From Terrimonas pollutisoli (lineage in GTDB: Bacteria; Bacteroidota; Bacteroidia; Chitinophagales; Chitinophagaceae), in NCBI RefSeq assembly GCF_029360765.1, contig NZ_JARKNA010000003.1:186001-250000 (forward strand): a stretch of DNA of 64,000 bases, in the 5' to 3' direction. The position numbers and the translations under genes were made by a program. Below the pieces are notes generated by a model. It had not been told where the DNA came from. It was given only the letters and a program-made list of their open reading frames with translations, and searched no databases. Shown here one piece after another: positions 44,141 through 52,681 of this stretch. Each line of letters starts with the position of its first letter. Positions within the stretch are counted from its first letter, which is position 1.

Positions 44141-44812
44141 TTAGGCCGTTTCCGTGTCGTTTGTGTTACGCTTCAATATTTCTGTATCAAATGGTTTGTC
44201 TGTCCCCACTATTGGTTTAATAATGTATTGTCTAATACCTTGTTCCTTTTGGCGTTCTTGCTTTTCGTATGCAGAATATGGATTAACAAACATAAATGGT
44301 TCTTTGATTACAGTCCACACTCTCGAATTGTCAAAAGAAGAAATTATTTCGTTTTCAGTCAGTATAGAATTTTCTGTTCTTAGAAACGCAAGCATTCCAA
44401 TATTTGTCAAATTAAATGCACCTAAAACTTCAATGTTATTTCCGAGTTGTCTTGGTAAAACGTCTGAAATGCTACGTTCTAATGTTTCTTCAATATACGA
44501 ACCTCCAAATCGAAGTAAAATGTCAAGTGAGGAAATTTCTTCAAATGGCTCGTCCGTTCCTTGTTTCCAAGTTGTCAAACGATATGGTGTGTTTTTGTAG
44601 TACAAATAAAATTTCAGTTTACTAAGTTCACGAACCTCTTTTGCTAACTGAAATGGAATTTCTTCATCCAATATTTGTCTGTCCTGTCTTTGAATAATTT
44701 CGTTTAAGTTGTCGTAATGAGATTTGAATTTTGTCCAACTGTCTTTTAAAAGAACAGATTTTAAGTTATCTGTTTCACTTCTAAATGCTGATGTCAGTTC
44801 CCAAAATTTCAT
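44141..44812 (-). CDS. Orphan protein, 223 aa, in the accessory island
   Basis: No signal peptide or membrane segment. Charged and aromatic-rich; N-terminal helical stretch (SAFRSETDNLKSVLLKDSWTKFKSHYDNLNEIIQRQDRQILDEE), a mixed central part (LKFYLYYKNTPYRLTTWKQG) and an acidic region. I recognise no family. AT-rich, co-directed with the PRTase-DprA pair but separated from it by R2, so it is probably its own cassette rather than a third gene of the system. Confidence 0.7.
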   Translation of the reverse strand: MKFWELTSAFRSETDNLKSVLLKDSWTKFKSHYDNLNEIIQRQDRQILDEEIPFQLAKEVRELSKLKFYLYYKNTPYRLTTWKQGTDEPFEEISSLDILLRFGGSYIEETLERSISDVLPRQLGNNIEVLGAFNLTNIGMLAFLRTENSILTENEIISSFDNSRVWTVIKEPFMFVNPYSAYEKQERQKEQGIRQYIIKPIVGTDKPFDTEILKRNTNDTETA

Positions 44813-45143
44813 AGTCGTTTTTGATGTAGTGTCGGCATAACCGCCAACGTGTGTATTCTCGAATATACGAACTAAACATTTTGTTATACCAAAAAAATGT
44901 CGCTCTGAATACCAGCTTATCCGATTAATTTTTTCAAAATTTCCCGATTACTCCCGGAGTCTCGATAATACAACCACCCTGCTACAGAAAATCTTTAATG
45001 TCTTCAATCGGGCTCAGGATACTTACGATGTCTTTATTAGGTAGAGACAAAAAACAACTCAGCTAATTTTTACCGGCAGTTAAGGCACAATAATATTTGG
45101 ATCGATTATTCACTAACTTTAAGACAACCAAAAACTGTCTTCG
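44813..45143. other. Intergenic region upstream of the channel gene
   Basis: 331 bp between divergent genes. Near 44845 is GTTGGCGGTTATGCC on the minus strand, resembling the cassette boundary at 44131 in reverse. On the minus strand around 44990-45060 a 25-codon open stretch ending KDIVSILSPIEDIKDFL looks like the tail of a lost gene. Otherwise nothing was found. Confidence 0.4.
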
Positions 45144-45971
45144 GTGAGATATCATGAAAGTAAAAGGAAGGTCCATATCCTCCTTCATCCTGAATTAGGT
45201 GATACAAAATGGGATAAGATTCTCAATGGTTTTATTATCACTCTTATCATTCTGAATATAACAGCTGTCATGCTGGAAACTGTTCCGTCTATTCACGATC
45301 CCCATGCAAAGTTCTTCCATGTCTTTGACGTGGTATCTGTGATTATTTTCACCATTGAATATGTGCTCCGGGTGTGGAGTAGTAATCATGACCCACGATA
45401 CTCACACAGTTTGCATGGGCGTATCCGGTATATGCTTTCAACCGATGCCCTGATTGACCTGCTGGCTATTCTTCCCTTTTATGTACATATTTTTATCGGG
45501 TTCGATCTGCGGGTACTGCGTATTTTCCGTTTACTTCGTTTTCTGAGGCTGTTTAGATTAACGGCTTATATGAAATCGGCCCAGATGGTGAAGAATGTTT
45601 TTAAAACCAGGGCCAATGAATTAAAATTAAGCCTGGTGCTGATTTTATTTTTTATCATCATGGCATCCTGCCTGCTTTATTTTGCAGAACACCTGGCACA
45701 ACCCAAAGTATTTTCAAGTATTCCGGCTACTATCTGGTGGGCTGTTGTCACCGCTACCTCGGTTGGTTATGGTGACATGGTGCCAATAACTCCGTTGGGA
45801 AAAATCCTGAGTGGCCTTGTTTCGTTATCCGGTTTAGCCGTCTTTGCTCTGCCGGCGGGTATCATTACAGCCGGTTTTCTCGAAGAGATCAGGAAAATGA
45901 AATCACCAAAAAAGCATGTTTGCCCGCATTGCGGCGGGCCGTTGGATCATACCGGGCATGCAGGGGAGTAA
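45144..45971 (+). CDS. Voltage-gated potassium-type ion channel
   Basis: 275 residues from GTG 45144 (no in-frame ATG before the first membrane segment). Six membrane segments; S4 carries regularly spaced arginines (RVLRIFRLLRFLRLFRL), and the selectivity filter is TSVGYGD (Gly208-Asp211), so potassium selective. The short C-terminus ends with CPHCGGPLDHTGHAG, a Cys-x2-Cys plus His pair that could bind metal, unusual after S6. Single-gene unit, convergent with the beta-helix gene. Confidence 0.9.
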   Translation: MRYHESKRKVHILLHPELGDTKWDKILNGFIITLIILNITAVMLETVPSIHDPHAKFFHVFDVVSVIIFTIEYVLRVWSSNHDPRYSHSLHGRIRYMLSTDALIDLLAILPFYVHIFIGFDLRVLRIFRLLRFLRLFRLTAYMKSAQMVKNVFKTRANELKLSLVLILFFIIMASCLLYFAEHLAQPKVFSSIPATIWWAVVTATSVGYGDMVPITPLGKILSGLVSLSGLAVFALPAGIITAGFLEEIRKMKSPKKHVCPHCGGPLDHTGHAGE

Positions 45972-45983
45972 ATGCACCCTGTT

Positions 45984-47057
45984 TTATTGCTTTCTAATCT
46001 GCAGCAGTTCCTCAGGAGTAATAAAAGTGATGAGATGTGAGGGAACATTCATTTCTTCCAGGCTGATTACAACCGGGGGCTCCCATAAGGTGCCGGCGCA
46101 GTTGCCAGCGTTCCAGCCCATGTTCATATAACCTGTTTTATCAGTCCAGTTAATTTTATTTCCTTTTACATTAATATCGGAACAGGCAATACCAGTTTGT
46201 GCCCAAACATATAAAGGGTTATTGGTAAATGGTTGTTGCCGGCCATATATCTTGTTATTGAGAATAGTGATATTGCTGCCACCTGCTATCGCTATGCCGT
46301 ATTGACCGGGATCTACTAATGTATTATTTTCCACAATGAAATAACTTCCTCCCAGGTCGCCTGTCATGATACCGCCGCCGGAGATCGACGGACCACCGCC
46401 CCTGAAAATATTATTGCGTACCATAATCGGGCTTGCGGCAGTTCCATTACTCATGTATAACGATATCAGATCTTCCGGATTACTTTCATTCAGGAAATTC
46501 TCACCCCTGTTGTTTTCAATGATATTGCCTTCACCGGCCACCTGGTTGAACTGCACAAACTGTCCCCGGCTTCCGTCTTCTCTTTTGCGCACATTTACAA
46601 ACTGATTGTTGACAACCTTTATCACCTGCGACTGCATTACATACACTCCTGACTGTGCATCGTTGAATAAGCAATTTTCAATGGTAATATTCGATGAACT
46701 CTCCACGTTGATCGCTTCCAGCGCTGACTTATTGAAAAAACAATTGCGTACAGTAATGTTGGAACTCTTCTTTATATAGATGGACATACGACCACTATGT
46801 TCAAATTGTAAATTTTCAATTACCACATTTGATTGCTGATAAATAAATTTCGGACCTGCTTTGGGTAATGCCAGGTAATTGATTGTTGTTGGGGCTGGAG
46901 TAGGGGCCGGGTTATTGGGTGTAGGGCTATTCGGTGTGGGACTTATTGGGTTTCGCCTTTTGTATTCCAAAGATTTACCACAGGATACTAAGAATAAAGC
47001 AAGCGAGACAAATGTTACAAGGGTTTGCAACCGAAAGAACTTCAGGTGTAAAAACAT
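45984..47057 (-). CDS. Right-handed parallel beta-helix lipoprotein
   Basis: 357 residues. Lipobox LVSC (Cys26), a proline-threonine linker (NPISPTPNSPTPNNPAPTPAPTT), then repeated coils such as SNITVRNCFFNKSALEAINVESSSNITIENCLFNDA, typical of PbH1 repeats. Such proteins bind or cleave polysaccharide; no catalytic residues of a known lyase family can be pointed to. Surface-anchored and convergent with the channel gene, 12 bp apart. Confidence 0.88.
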   Translation of the reverse strand: MFLHLKFFRLQTLVTFVSLALFLVSCGKSLEYKRRNPISPTPNSPTPNNPAPTPAPTTINYLALPKAGPKFIYQQSNVVIENLQFEHSGRMSIYIKKSSNITVRNCFFNKSALEAINVESSSNITIENCLFNDAQSGVYVMQSQVIKVVNNQFVNVRKREDGSRGQFVQFNQVAGEGNIIENNRGENFLNESNPEDLISLYMSNGTAASPIMVRNNIFRGGGPSISGGGIMTGDLGGSYFIVENNTLVDPGQYGIAIAGGSNITILNNKIYGRQQPFTNNPLYVWAQTGIACSDINVKGNKINWTDKTGYMNMGWNAGNCAGTLWEPPVVISLEEMNVPSHLITFITPEELLQIRKQ

Positions 47058-47363
47058 AAACAGAAAGTTTTGAATTTTTATAAGATTAACACTAATCAGC
47101 AGAGGAGTACAGACGGATAACTTCTTTCAGGGGGTAGAATCGACAAAGTTTTAAAGTAACGAAAAATATTAATTGCGATAAAAAAAGGTGAATAAGTTTT
47201 TCCGTTCCTTGATTTTGTCTGGAAAATAATTGTAATATGATCGGACTCGGTTGGATTACCTGCCTATTTTTTAACCAGGAGAGTAGTTCCCTAAAAGCTC
47301 TTTCAGTAAAAAGATCTCAGCTATCTTTTGAGAAGAAAAATAGCAACCTTAATACGTCTTTAC
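47058..47363. other. Intergenic region upstream of the beta-helix gene
   Basis: About 300 bp, AT-rich, no convincing coding sequence, hairpin or repeat. A 63-codon frame at 47237-47428 on the plus strand has no protein-like composition. Confidence 0.4.
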
Positions 47364-47528
47364 TTAAAAATAAGTGTAGGTTTTTATCACGACGCTTCCG
47401 TCGCTGCCAACTGCTTTCTTCATGCTAATTCTATCCCTGCTGTCGAAAGTATATATATAAGTTGCATCGCCAACAACATAACCGTTTGCTGAAGTCAAAA
47501 AGGGCACGGAAGAAATAGTTACAACTGG
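47364..47528 (-). pseudogene. Gene-tail remnant with YD-like sequence
   Basis: An open stretch of 54 codons without a start reads ...GYVVGDATYIYTFDSR..MKKAVGSDGSVV.KTYTYF-stop, resembling the C-terminal end of Bacteroidota secreted proteins with TYTYDSxGRI motifs. It lies in the same frame directly behind the stop of the 47529-47918 gene, which may be chance. Confidence 0.35.
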
Positions 47529-47918
47529 TTAAACTGAAATTATTTTACTTAGGAATTTGTCAATGCTGCGATGCTCTTTCACGTATTCTTTTATGGCATC
47601 AATAATGTTGCAGAAAGGAGCCCGGATCTGGGAAAAGTCGGCACTTAATTTTTCTTCCCGGTAGATATACGTCCGGATGGCACATTTGATAGAATCGACG
47701 GTAATGATAAAATAATGCTGGCGTTCTAAACCATCGTCATTGATATAGGTTACTCCTTCAATAGGAATGAAGATTTCGAAGCCACCATTAAATTTGGTGC
47801 CTTCCATTGTTGTGCCGGGCAATTTATATTGTAAGCCTTCCACCAGGTCTTCTAATGTGAGATCCATCGCTTTTGGATAGCGGGTGAGCCAGCAAATGAG
47901 GTGCTTGTTGAGGTACAT
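47529..47918 (-). CDS. Hypothetical protein, 129 aa
   Basis: Soluble protein, no signal peptide. MDLTLEDLVEGLQYKLPGTTMEGTKFNGGFEIFIPIEGVTYINDDGLERQHYFIITVDSIKCAIRTYIYR suggests an alpha/beta domain with a long beta meander; the end is helical. I know no family name. Plausible codon usage and length, single gene flanked by remnants. Confidence 0.65.
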   Translation of the reverse strand: MYLNKHLICWLTRYPKAMDLTLEDLVEGLQYKLPGTTMEGTKFNGGFEIFIPIEGVTYINDDGLERQHYFIITVDSIKCAIRTYIYREEKLSADFSQIRAPFCNIIDAIKEYVKEHRSIDKFLSKIISV

Positions 47919-48124
47919 GATTAAGATAACTTTTCGGTTCGTGTTCTTTGTCCAATAAATATTTGAAAAAAATCGGGTAGTTCCAATAAAAAGTAAATAA
48001 AATAGCGGTTTTCAAACAAAAAATTATCATCAATCAATGTTATGGCTTTCTCCGGGAACACGATAGGGAAAAATCTATTATATGTGACGGGCTCAGTAGT
48101 TAGTTGATGAATGTAGAGAAAGCT

Positions 48125-48259
48125 CTAATAAGTCTCCGTTTTTAACTGCTGAAACAACAGATTTAATGCGGTTGGTCCTTTCTTTTTCAAGTTAATATCA
48201 ACAATTCCATCTTTATAGAAAATGGTGTAACCTATACGCATGTGGAGACCTATGGGCAT
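48125..48259 (-). pseudogene. 44-codon ORF, probably a gene remnant
   Basis: Reads MPIGLHMRIGYTIFYKDG, then a Lys-rich helix and LNLLFQQLKTETY; the frame stays protein-like a few codons upstream of the ATG (YSPGWLEIL) until a stop. It looks like the C-terminal end of a former longer protein. Only feature in the 440-bp gap between 47919 and 48358. Confidence 0.4.
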
Positions 48260-48358
48260 TAGGATCTCTAACCAACCCGGGGAATAGGTTTAGTTGGTGC
48301 CGGCGATTTGGTCCTGCCGGTGATAGCCTAAGTATTTTTATTTATTTTTAATACCGTT

Positions 48359-50308
48359 ATGGATGCCACCCGCCAATTAGCTGCCATTATGTTTACCGAC
48401 ATCGAAGGGTATACTGCACTCATGCAAAAAGATGAGCAGGCGGCTATTGAACGTCGCAACCATCACCGCGAAGTGTTTGAAAAAACAATGGCCGGTTATA
48501 GCGGTAAGATCATCCAGTATTATGGCGACGGCACCCTCAGCATTTTTAGCAGTGCCATCCATGCGGTTCAGGCAGCCGTATCAATGCAACAGGTTTTTTG
48601 CAAACCTCCGCAGGTGCCACTGCGTATCGGTATCCATATCGGTGATATTACCATTGATGATAGCGGCGTGTATGGAGACGGGGTAAACCTTGCTTCCAGG
48701 ATAGAATCACTTGGAGTAGCAGGTTCCGTTTTTATCTCCGACAAAGTATTTGATGAAATAAAAAACCAGTCCGGTATCCGTACCGTTTCGATGGGCCTAT
48801 TTAGCCTGAAAAATGTGTCGAGAACGGTAGAAGTTTTTGCCATTGCCAACGAAGGAATCGCAGTGCCGAAGCCAGCTGATCTCGAGGGCAAGACAGCCGG
48901 TACAAAAAACAAACTGGCCGTGTTGCCTTTTGTGAACATGAGTAATGATGCCGACAATGAATACTTCAGTGATGGCATTACAGAAGAATTGATTAATGTA
49001 CTTTCTAAAATTGATGGTATACAATTAACTTGCCGTACGTCCTGCTTTAGTTTTAAAGGAAAGAACCAGGATGTGCGGGAAATAGGCAAGACCCTTAACG
49101 TTAGCAAAGTGCTGGAAGGAAGTGTACGTAAAGCAGGCAGCAGGGTTCGTATCACGGCGGAACTGGTGAACACCTCGGATGGTTACCAGCTATGGTCTGA
49201 AACATTTGACAGGCATCTCGACGATATTTTCGAATTGCAGGACGAAATTGCCGGCATCATTTGTAACCGGATGCGGGAACAAATGATGGGCAAGCCGGTG
49301 GAAACAACAGAGCCTTCTACCAATATCGAAGCGTACCAGCTTTACCTGAAAGGTTTATTTTTCTTCAACAAAGCAACGCCTGCTGATTATTATAAGGCCA
49401 TACAATTTTTTGACCAGGCTGTTTCATTGGACAGTTCTTTTGCGAATGCCCATGCAATGATAGCCACCTCTTATACAGCACTGGCCTCTATCGGTCATGT
49501 GAACCCAGCGATGGTGATTGATAAAGTAAGGGCAGCCTCACGCAATGCCATTCAGTATAACAGCCAGTTACCGCAATCGTTCCTGAGCATGGCCATGCTG
49601 CAATTGTATTTTGAGTTTAACTTCGATGATGCTTATTCCAATATCCGGAAGGCTTTCCAGATTGCACCCAATTCTTCCGATGTGCATTATGTGGCTTCAC
49701 ATTATTATGCCATTATCAACGACAAGCAGCTCATGGTAGAGCAAGCCAGGCTGGCACTACAGGCTGATCCTTTATCATTGATGAAAAACAACCAGCTTGG
49801 CGAAGTGTTGCTGTATGCACGCCGGTTTGACGAGGCCGGGGAGCAACTGATGAAGACGAGTGAAATGGATCCTGCCTGGCGTACACCTTTGGAGAAACTG
49901 GCTTTGGTGTACCAGGCTAAAGGAGACTTTGAAAAATCTCTTGACTATTGGGACCAGATTCGCCGGGCAGTCAATCAACCGGGTAAGGGCGTTACCGGGT
50001 ACATCATCGCTCTTAGCCTTCTTGGCAGAAAAGAAGAAGCTTATCCTTACCTGGAGCAATTGCATCGCCGCGCCGAAGCAGATTCGAAAATATCCCTGGA
50101 TAGCGACCTGGCTACGAGCTATGCGGCGCTTGGCGATCTGGATAAAGCATTTTACTATCTCAATGCCTGTTATGAAAAGCGGCTCGGCAGTATTGTGTAT
50201 GCTCTTCGCTACCCGCTAAACCAACTATTCCAGCCAGACGAACGCTATTGGCAAATGCTCGACAAGATCGGGTTAAGAAAATATTATGAGAAAGAACGGA
50301 TTGCTTAG
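48359..50308 (+). CDS. Class III adenylate/guanylate cyclase with TolB/FlgO-like and TPR domains
   Basis: 649 residues. Cyclase homology domain 1-170: metal-binding Asp in MFTDIEGYT, substrate region YYGDGTLSIF, RIGIHIGDITIDDSGVYGDGVNLASRIE. Then a FlgO/TolB-like segment (KLAVLPFVNMSNDADNEYFSDGITEELINVLSKI to LQDEIAGII, about 185-310) and TPR repeats to the end. This cyclase-TPR architecture is common in Bacteroidota and Rhizobiales; it may be a signalling ATPase or cyclase. Last four bases overlap the convergent membrane-protein gene. Confidence 0.88.
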   Translation: MDATRQLAAIMFTDIEGYTALMQKDEQAAIERRNHHREVFEKTMAGYSGKIIQYYGDGTLSIFSSAIHAVQAAVSMQQVFCKPPQVPLRIGIHIGDITIDDSGVYGDGVNLASRIESLGVAGSVFISDKVFDEIKNQSGIRTVSMGLFSLKNVSRTVEVFAIANEGIAVPKPADLEGKTAGTKNKLAVLPFVNMSNDADNEYFSDGITEELINVLSKIDGIQLTCRTSCFSFKGKNQDVREIGKTLNVSKVLEGSVRKAGSRVRITAELVNTSDGYQLWSETFDRHLDDIFELQDEIAGIICNRMREQMMGKPVETTEPSTNIEAYQLYLKGLFFFNKATPADYYKAIQFFDQAVSLDSSFANAHAMIATSYTALASIGHVNPAMVIDKVRAASRNAIQYNSQLPQSFLSMAMLQLYFEFNFDDAYSNIRKAFQIAPNSSDVHYVASHYYAIINDKQLMVEQARLALQADPLSLMKNNQLGEVLLYARRFDEAGEQLMKTSEMDPAWRTPLEKLALVYQAKGDFEKSLDYWDQIRRAVNQPGKGVTGYIIALSLLGRKEEAYPYLEQLHRRAEADSKISLDSDLATSYAALGDLDKAFYYLNACYEKRLGSIVYALRYPLNQLFQPDERYWQMLDKIGLRKYYEKERIA

Positions 50309-50952
50309 CTGGTTGCCTGTTCTCCCAGTTCTGAAGAAAGCGCCTTTAGTTCATTCAGCTCTTTCAGATCATTTTCAAAAGCCTCTTTTTTCCTGTTTTT
50401 AAACGCTCCGAATTTAAAAGCCAGGAAATAAATAAGAAAGATTATACCGATCATCAATGCCGTTTCTCCCAATGCCGGCCATAGCTCCTTATGCTCCAAT
50501 TTTTTTGGTAAAAAAGAGAATACAGTTGAAATGCCCGCCAGTAACATAATGATGCCAAATGCGGTTTGTATTTTTTTGTTTTTCTCATACTCTTCAATGG
50601 TTCTCTTTAGGAAAGTTCCAAGGTCGGCTTTGTTTATATCGACTGTAAAGTTTCGAAGGCTGTTGACCAGCGAGATGATGGCCAGGATCACACCCACTGC
50701 CAATACACCATAAGGTATGTATTGCCATGTATGAGTGAAATCAAAAGGATTGCCGGCAAAAACTCCGCCCAGGAATACAAGTATGAAAGTCATCCATATC
50801 ATATAGAGCCAGTTTTCCCGCCTGATTCCCGATACCCTTGACCGGGATCTTTCTTTCAGCATACTCAGGATAAGGCGATCATTCAGCCGTTGCGAAAACA
50901 AAAGATTTTGATTGTATTGCTGCCATGCGCCTTTTAATTCTTCAATGGTCAT
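50305..50952 (-). CDS. Membrane protein paired with ECF sigma factor
   Basis: 215 residues with four membrane segments (WLYMIWMTFILVFLGGVFAG, YIPYGVLAVGVILAIISLV, AFGIIMLLAGISTVFSFL, ALMIGIIFLIYFLAFKFG). The N-terminus MTIEELKGAWQQYNQNL is cytoplasmic and could hold the sigma factor, so an anti-sigma role is possible; no zinc or FecR motif is present. Starts one base after the sigma-factor stop codon. Confidence 0.75.
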   Translation of the reverse strand: MTIEELKGAWQQYNQNLLFSQRLNDRLILSMLKERSRSRVSGIRRENWLYMIWMTFILVFLGGVFAGNPFDFTHTWQYIPYGVLAVGVILAIISLVNSLRNFTVDINKADLGTFLKRTIEEYEKNKKIQTAFGIIMLLAGISTVFSFLPKKLEHKELWPALGETALMIGIIFLIYFLAFKFGAFKNRKKEAFENDLKELNELKALSSELGEQATS

Positions 50953-50953
50953 A

Positions 50954-51439
50954 TTAATTTGTTTTAATGGTTTTATTTAATTTATTTTTTATTCGATTGA
51001 GCCGGACACCCACATTGCTGGTGGAAATACCGATGATCTCACTAATCTCATCATAACTCTTTTCATCGAGGTACAACAGGATGATGGCTTTTTCTATTTC
51101 CGATAACCTGTCGATGGCCTGATGCAACAACATCCTGCTTTCATTTTCATCAGTTGCAATTGAAAGATCCGGTATCTCCAATTCTTCCAGGTCAAGGGGC
51201 TTTTTGTGCAGGCTTCGGTTTTCCTTACGGAGATTGGAGATAGCAGTATTGAGTGCCACCTTATAGATCCAGGTACTATTGGCGGACTCATGTCTGAAGC
51301 CGGCATACGATTTCCAAAGTTGTAACACTACTTCCTGGAACAGGTCCTTGCAACTCTCGGGATCACGGCAGTATAAATTGCATACTTTAAATATTAATGC
51401 CCTGTAATCGTTGACCAGTTCAATGAATTTGTTTTCCAT
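50954..51439 (-). CDS. ECF-type RNA polymerase sigma factor
   Basis: 161 residues. Region 2 (YRALIFKVCNLYCRDPESCKDLFQEVVLQLWKSYAGFRHESANSTWIYKVALNTAISNLRK) and region 4 (IEKAIILLYLDEKSYDEISEIIGISTSNVGVRLNRIKNKLNKTI) are complete. Co-transcribed with the membrane protein behind it. Confidence 0.93.
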   Translation of the reverse strand: MENKFIELVNDYRALIFKVCNLYCRDPESCKDLFQEVVLQLWKSYAGFRHESANSTWIYKVALNTAISNLRKENRSLHKKPLDLEELEIPDLSIATDENESRMLLHQAIDRLSEIEKAIILLYLDEKSYDEISEIIGISTSNVGVRLNRIKNKLNKTIKTN

Positions 51440-51641
51440 CCGGGTTTGTGGCTTTATACATTAGTCGCCTGCGCAATGAATTTCTTACAGTTTCAGGGGA
51501 TTTTATTAATTATCGGGAAATTAAATGCAGGCTAACAATTTGATAGCGGTGAAACGGTCAGGCAAGAAAGTTCAACTGCTGCAAAAGGGCGGCTATTTAC
51601 GGCCATTTTTTTAACTTAGTATAAGCAATTAAGCCGGTGTT

Positions 51642-52529
51642 ATGCTAAACTTCTACGACCATGTAAGAGCCCACCCGGAACAGCTTAAGCAATTTTCCTG
51701 TAAAGATTTATTATTTCTGATCAATGAATGTCCTCCTGAGTTTACAAAAGGGGAGGAGTGGGCGGAGCATAATGTTTTTATTTATGTGATGACCGGGCGA
51801 CACAACCTGTACAGTCGTGAACATGAGTGGCATTTAAAAGCCGGTTCCACTATGTTCGTAAAGAAAGGAGGACTGGGAATAGAAAGAGTAGACGATGATA
51901 GTTTTTGTGCATTGATGTTTTATGTTCCCGACAAATACATTTGTTCCTTTGTCAGAGAAAATATAGCCCTCTTTCCTCCTGTCGACCTGGCACTGCTTTC
52001 AGCACAGAAGGTGCTGCCAGTGCATACGACAGAGGTCATGGAAGCATTTTATCAATCGGTGCTTGCCTATTTTTCATCGACCACGCAACCTCCCGAAAAC
52101 CTGGTGGAATTAAAATTCAAAGAGCTATTGCTTCATATTATCACCAATAAGGAAAACAGGGAACTAGCAGCTTATTTCTACCGGCTGGCAATGACCGGTA
52201 TGGACGATCTGCAGGAGATTATGGAAACTAATTGTCTTTATAATCTGCGGTTACAGGAATATGCACGGCTTTGTCACCGGAGTTTATCTACATTTAAAAG
52301 GGATTTCCAGGCGAGGTTTGGCCATTCACCCGGACGTTGGCTGCTGGAGAAAAGACTGGGTGCTGCGGCAAAACTTTTAAGACAATCTGGTATGCAGGTG
52401 ATGGACGTGGCACAGGAAAGCGGATTTAAAAACATCGCCCATTTTGACAAAGTATTCAAGAAACAATTCGGTCAATCTCCATTGCAATACAGGAAACAAT
52501 TTTTTGCCAACAGTATCTCTCTATCCTGA
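51642..52529 (+). CDS. AraC-family regulator
   Basis: 295 residues. N-terminal cupin-like effector domain (NVFIYVMTGRHNLYSREHEWHLKAGSTMFVKKGGLGIERVDD) and a C-terminal double helix-turn-helix (LQEYARLCHRSLSTFKRDFQARFGHSPGRWLLEKRL, VMDVAQESGFKNIAHFDKVFKKQFGQSPLQYRKQF). Located 152 bp upstream of the haloperoxidase-like gene in the same direction; it may regulate it. Confidence 0.92.
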   Translation: MLNFYDHVRAHPEQLKQFSCKDLLFLINECPPEFTKGEEWAEHNVFIYVMTGRHNLYSREHEWHLKAGSTMFVKKGGLGIERVDDDSFCALMFYVPDKYICSFVRENIALFPPVDLALLSAQKVLPVHTTEVMEAFYQSVLAYFSSTTQPPENLVELKFKELLLHIITNKENRELAAYFYRLAMTGMDDLQEIMETNCLYNLRLQEYARLCHRSLSTFKRDFQARFGHSPGRWLLEKRLGAAAKLLRQSGMQVMDVAQESGFKNIAHFDKVFKKQFGQSPLQYRKQFFANSISLS

Positions 52530-52681
52530 CCCGGAATATTGAACTCTACGGTAAAATTTTTGAACTGCAAAGCGTATCCATTTCCGTGTATTGAAAATAG
52601 CTTTGTGTAACCATCATTCTCCCTTTTCATTTGACGAAGTTCTTCTTGCGGCTATTTTTTAAATAACAAAAACCTTAAGCC

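Noticed and set aside
44990..45060. Minus-strand 25-codon open stretch ending KDIVSILSPIEDIKDFL
   Set aside because: Looks like a gene tail but too short and no recognisable family; kept only as a remark in the intergenic entry.
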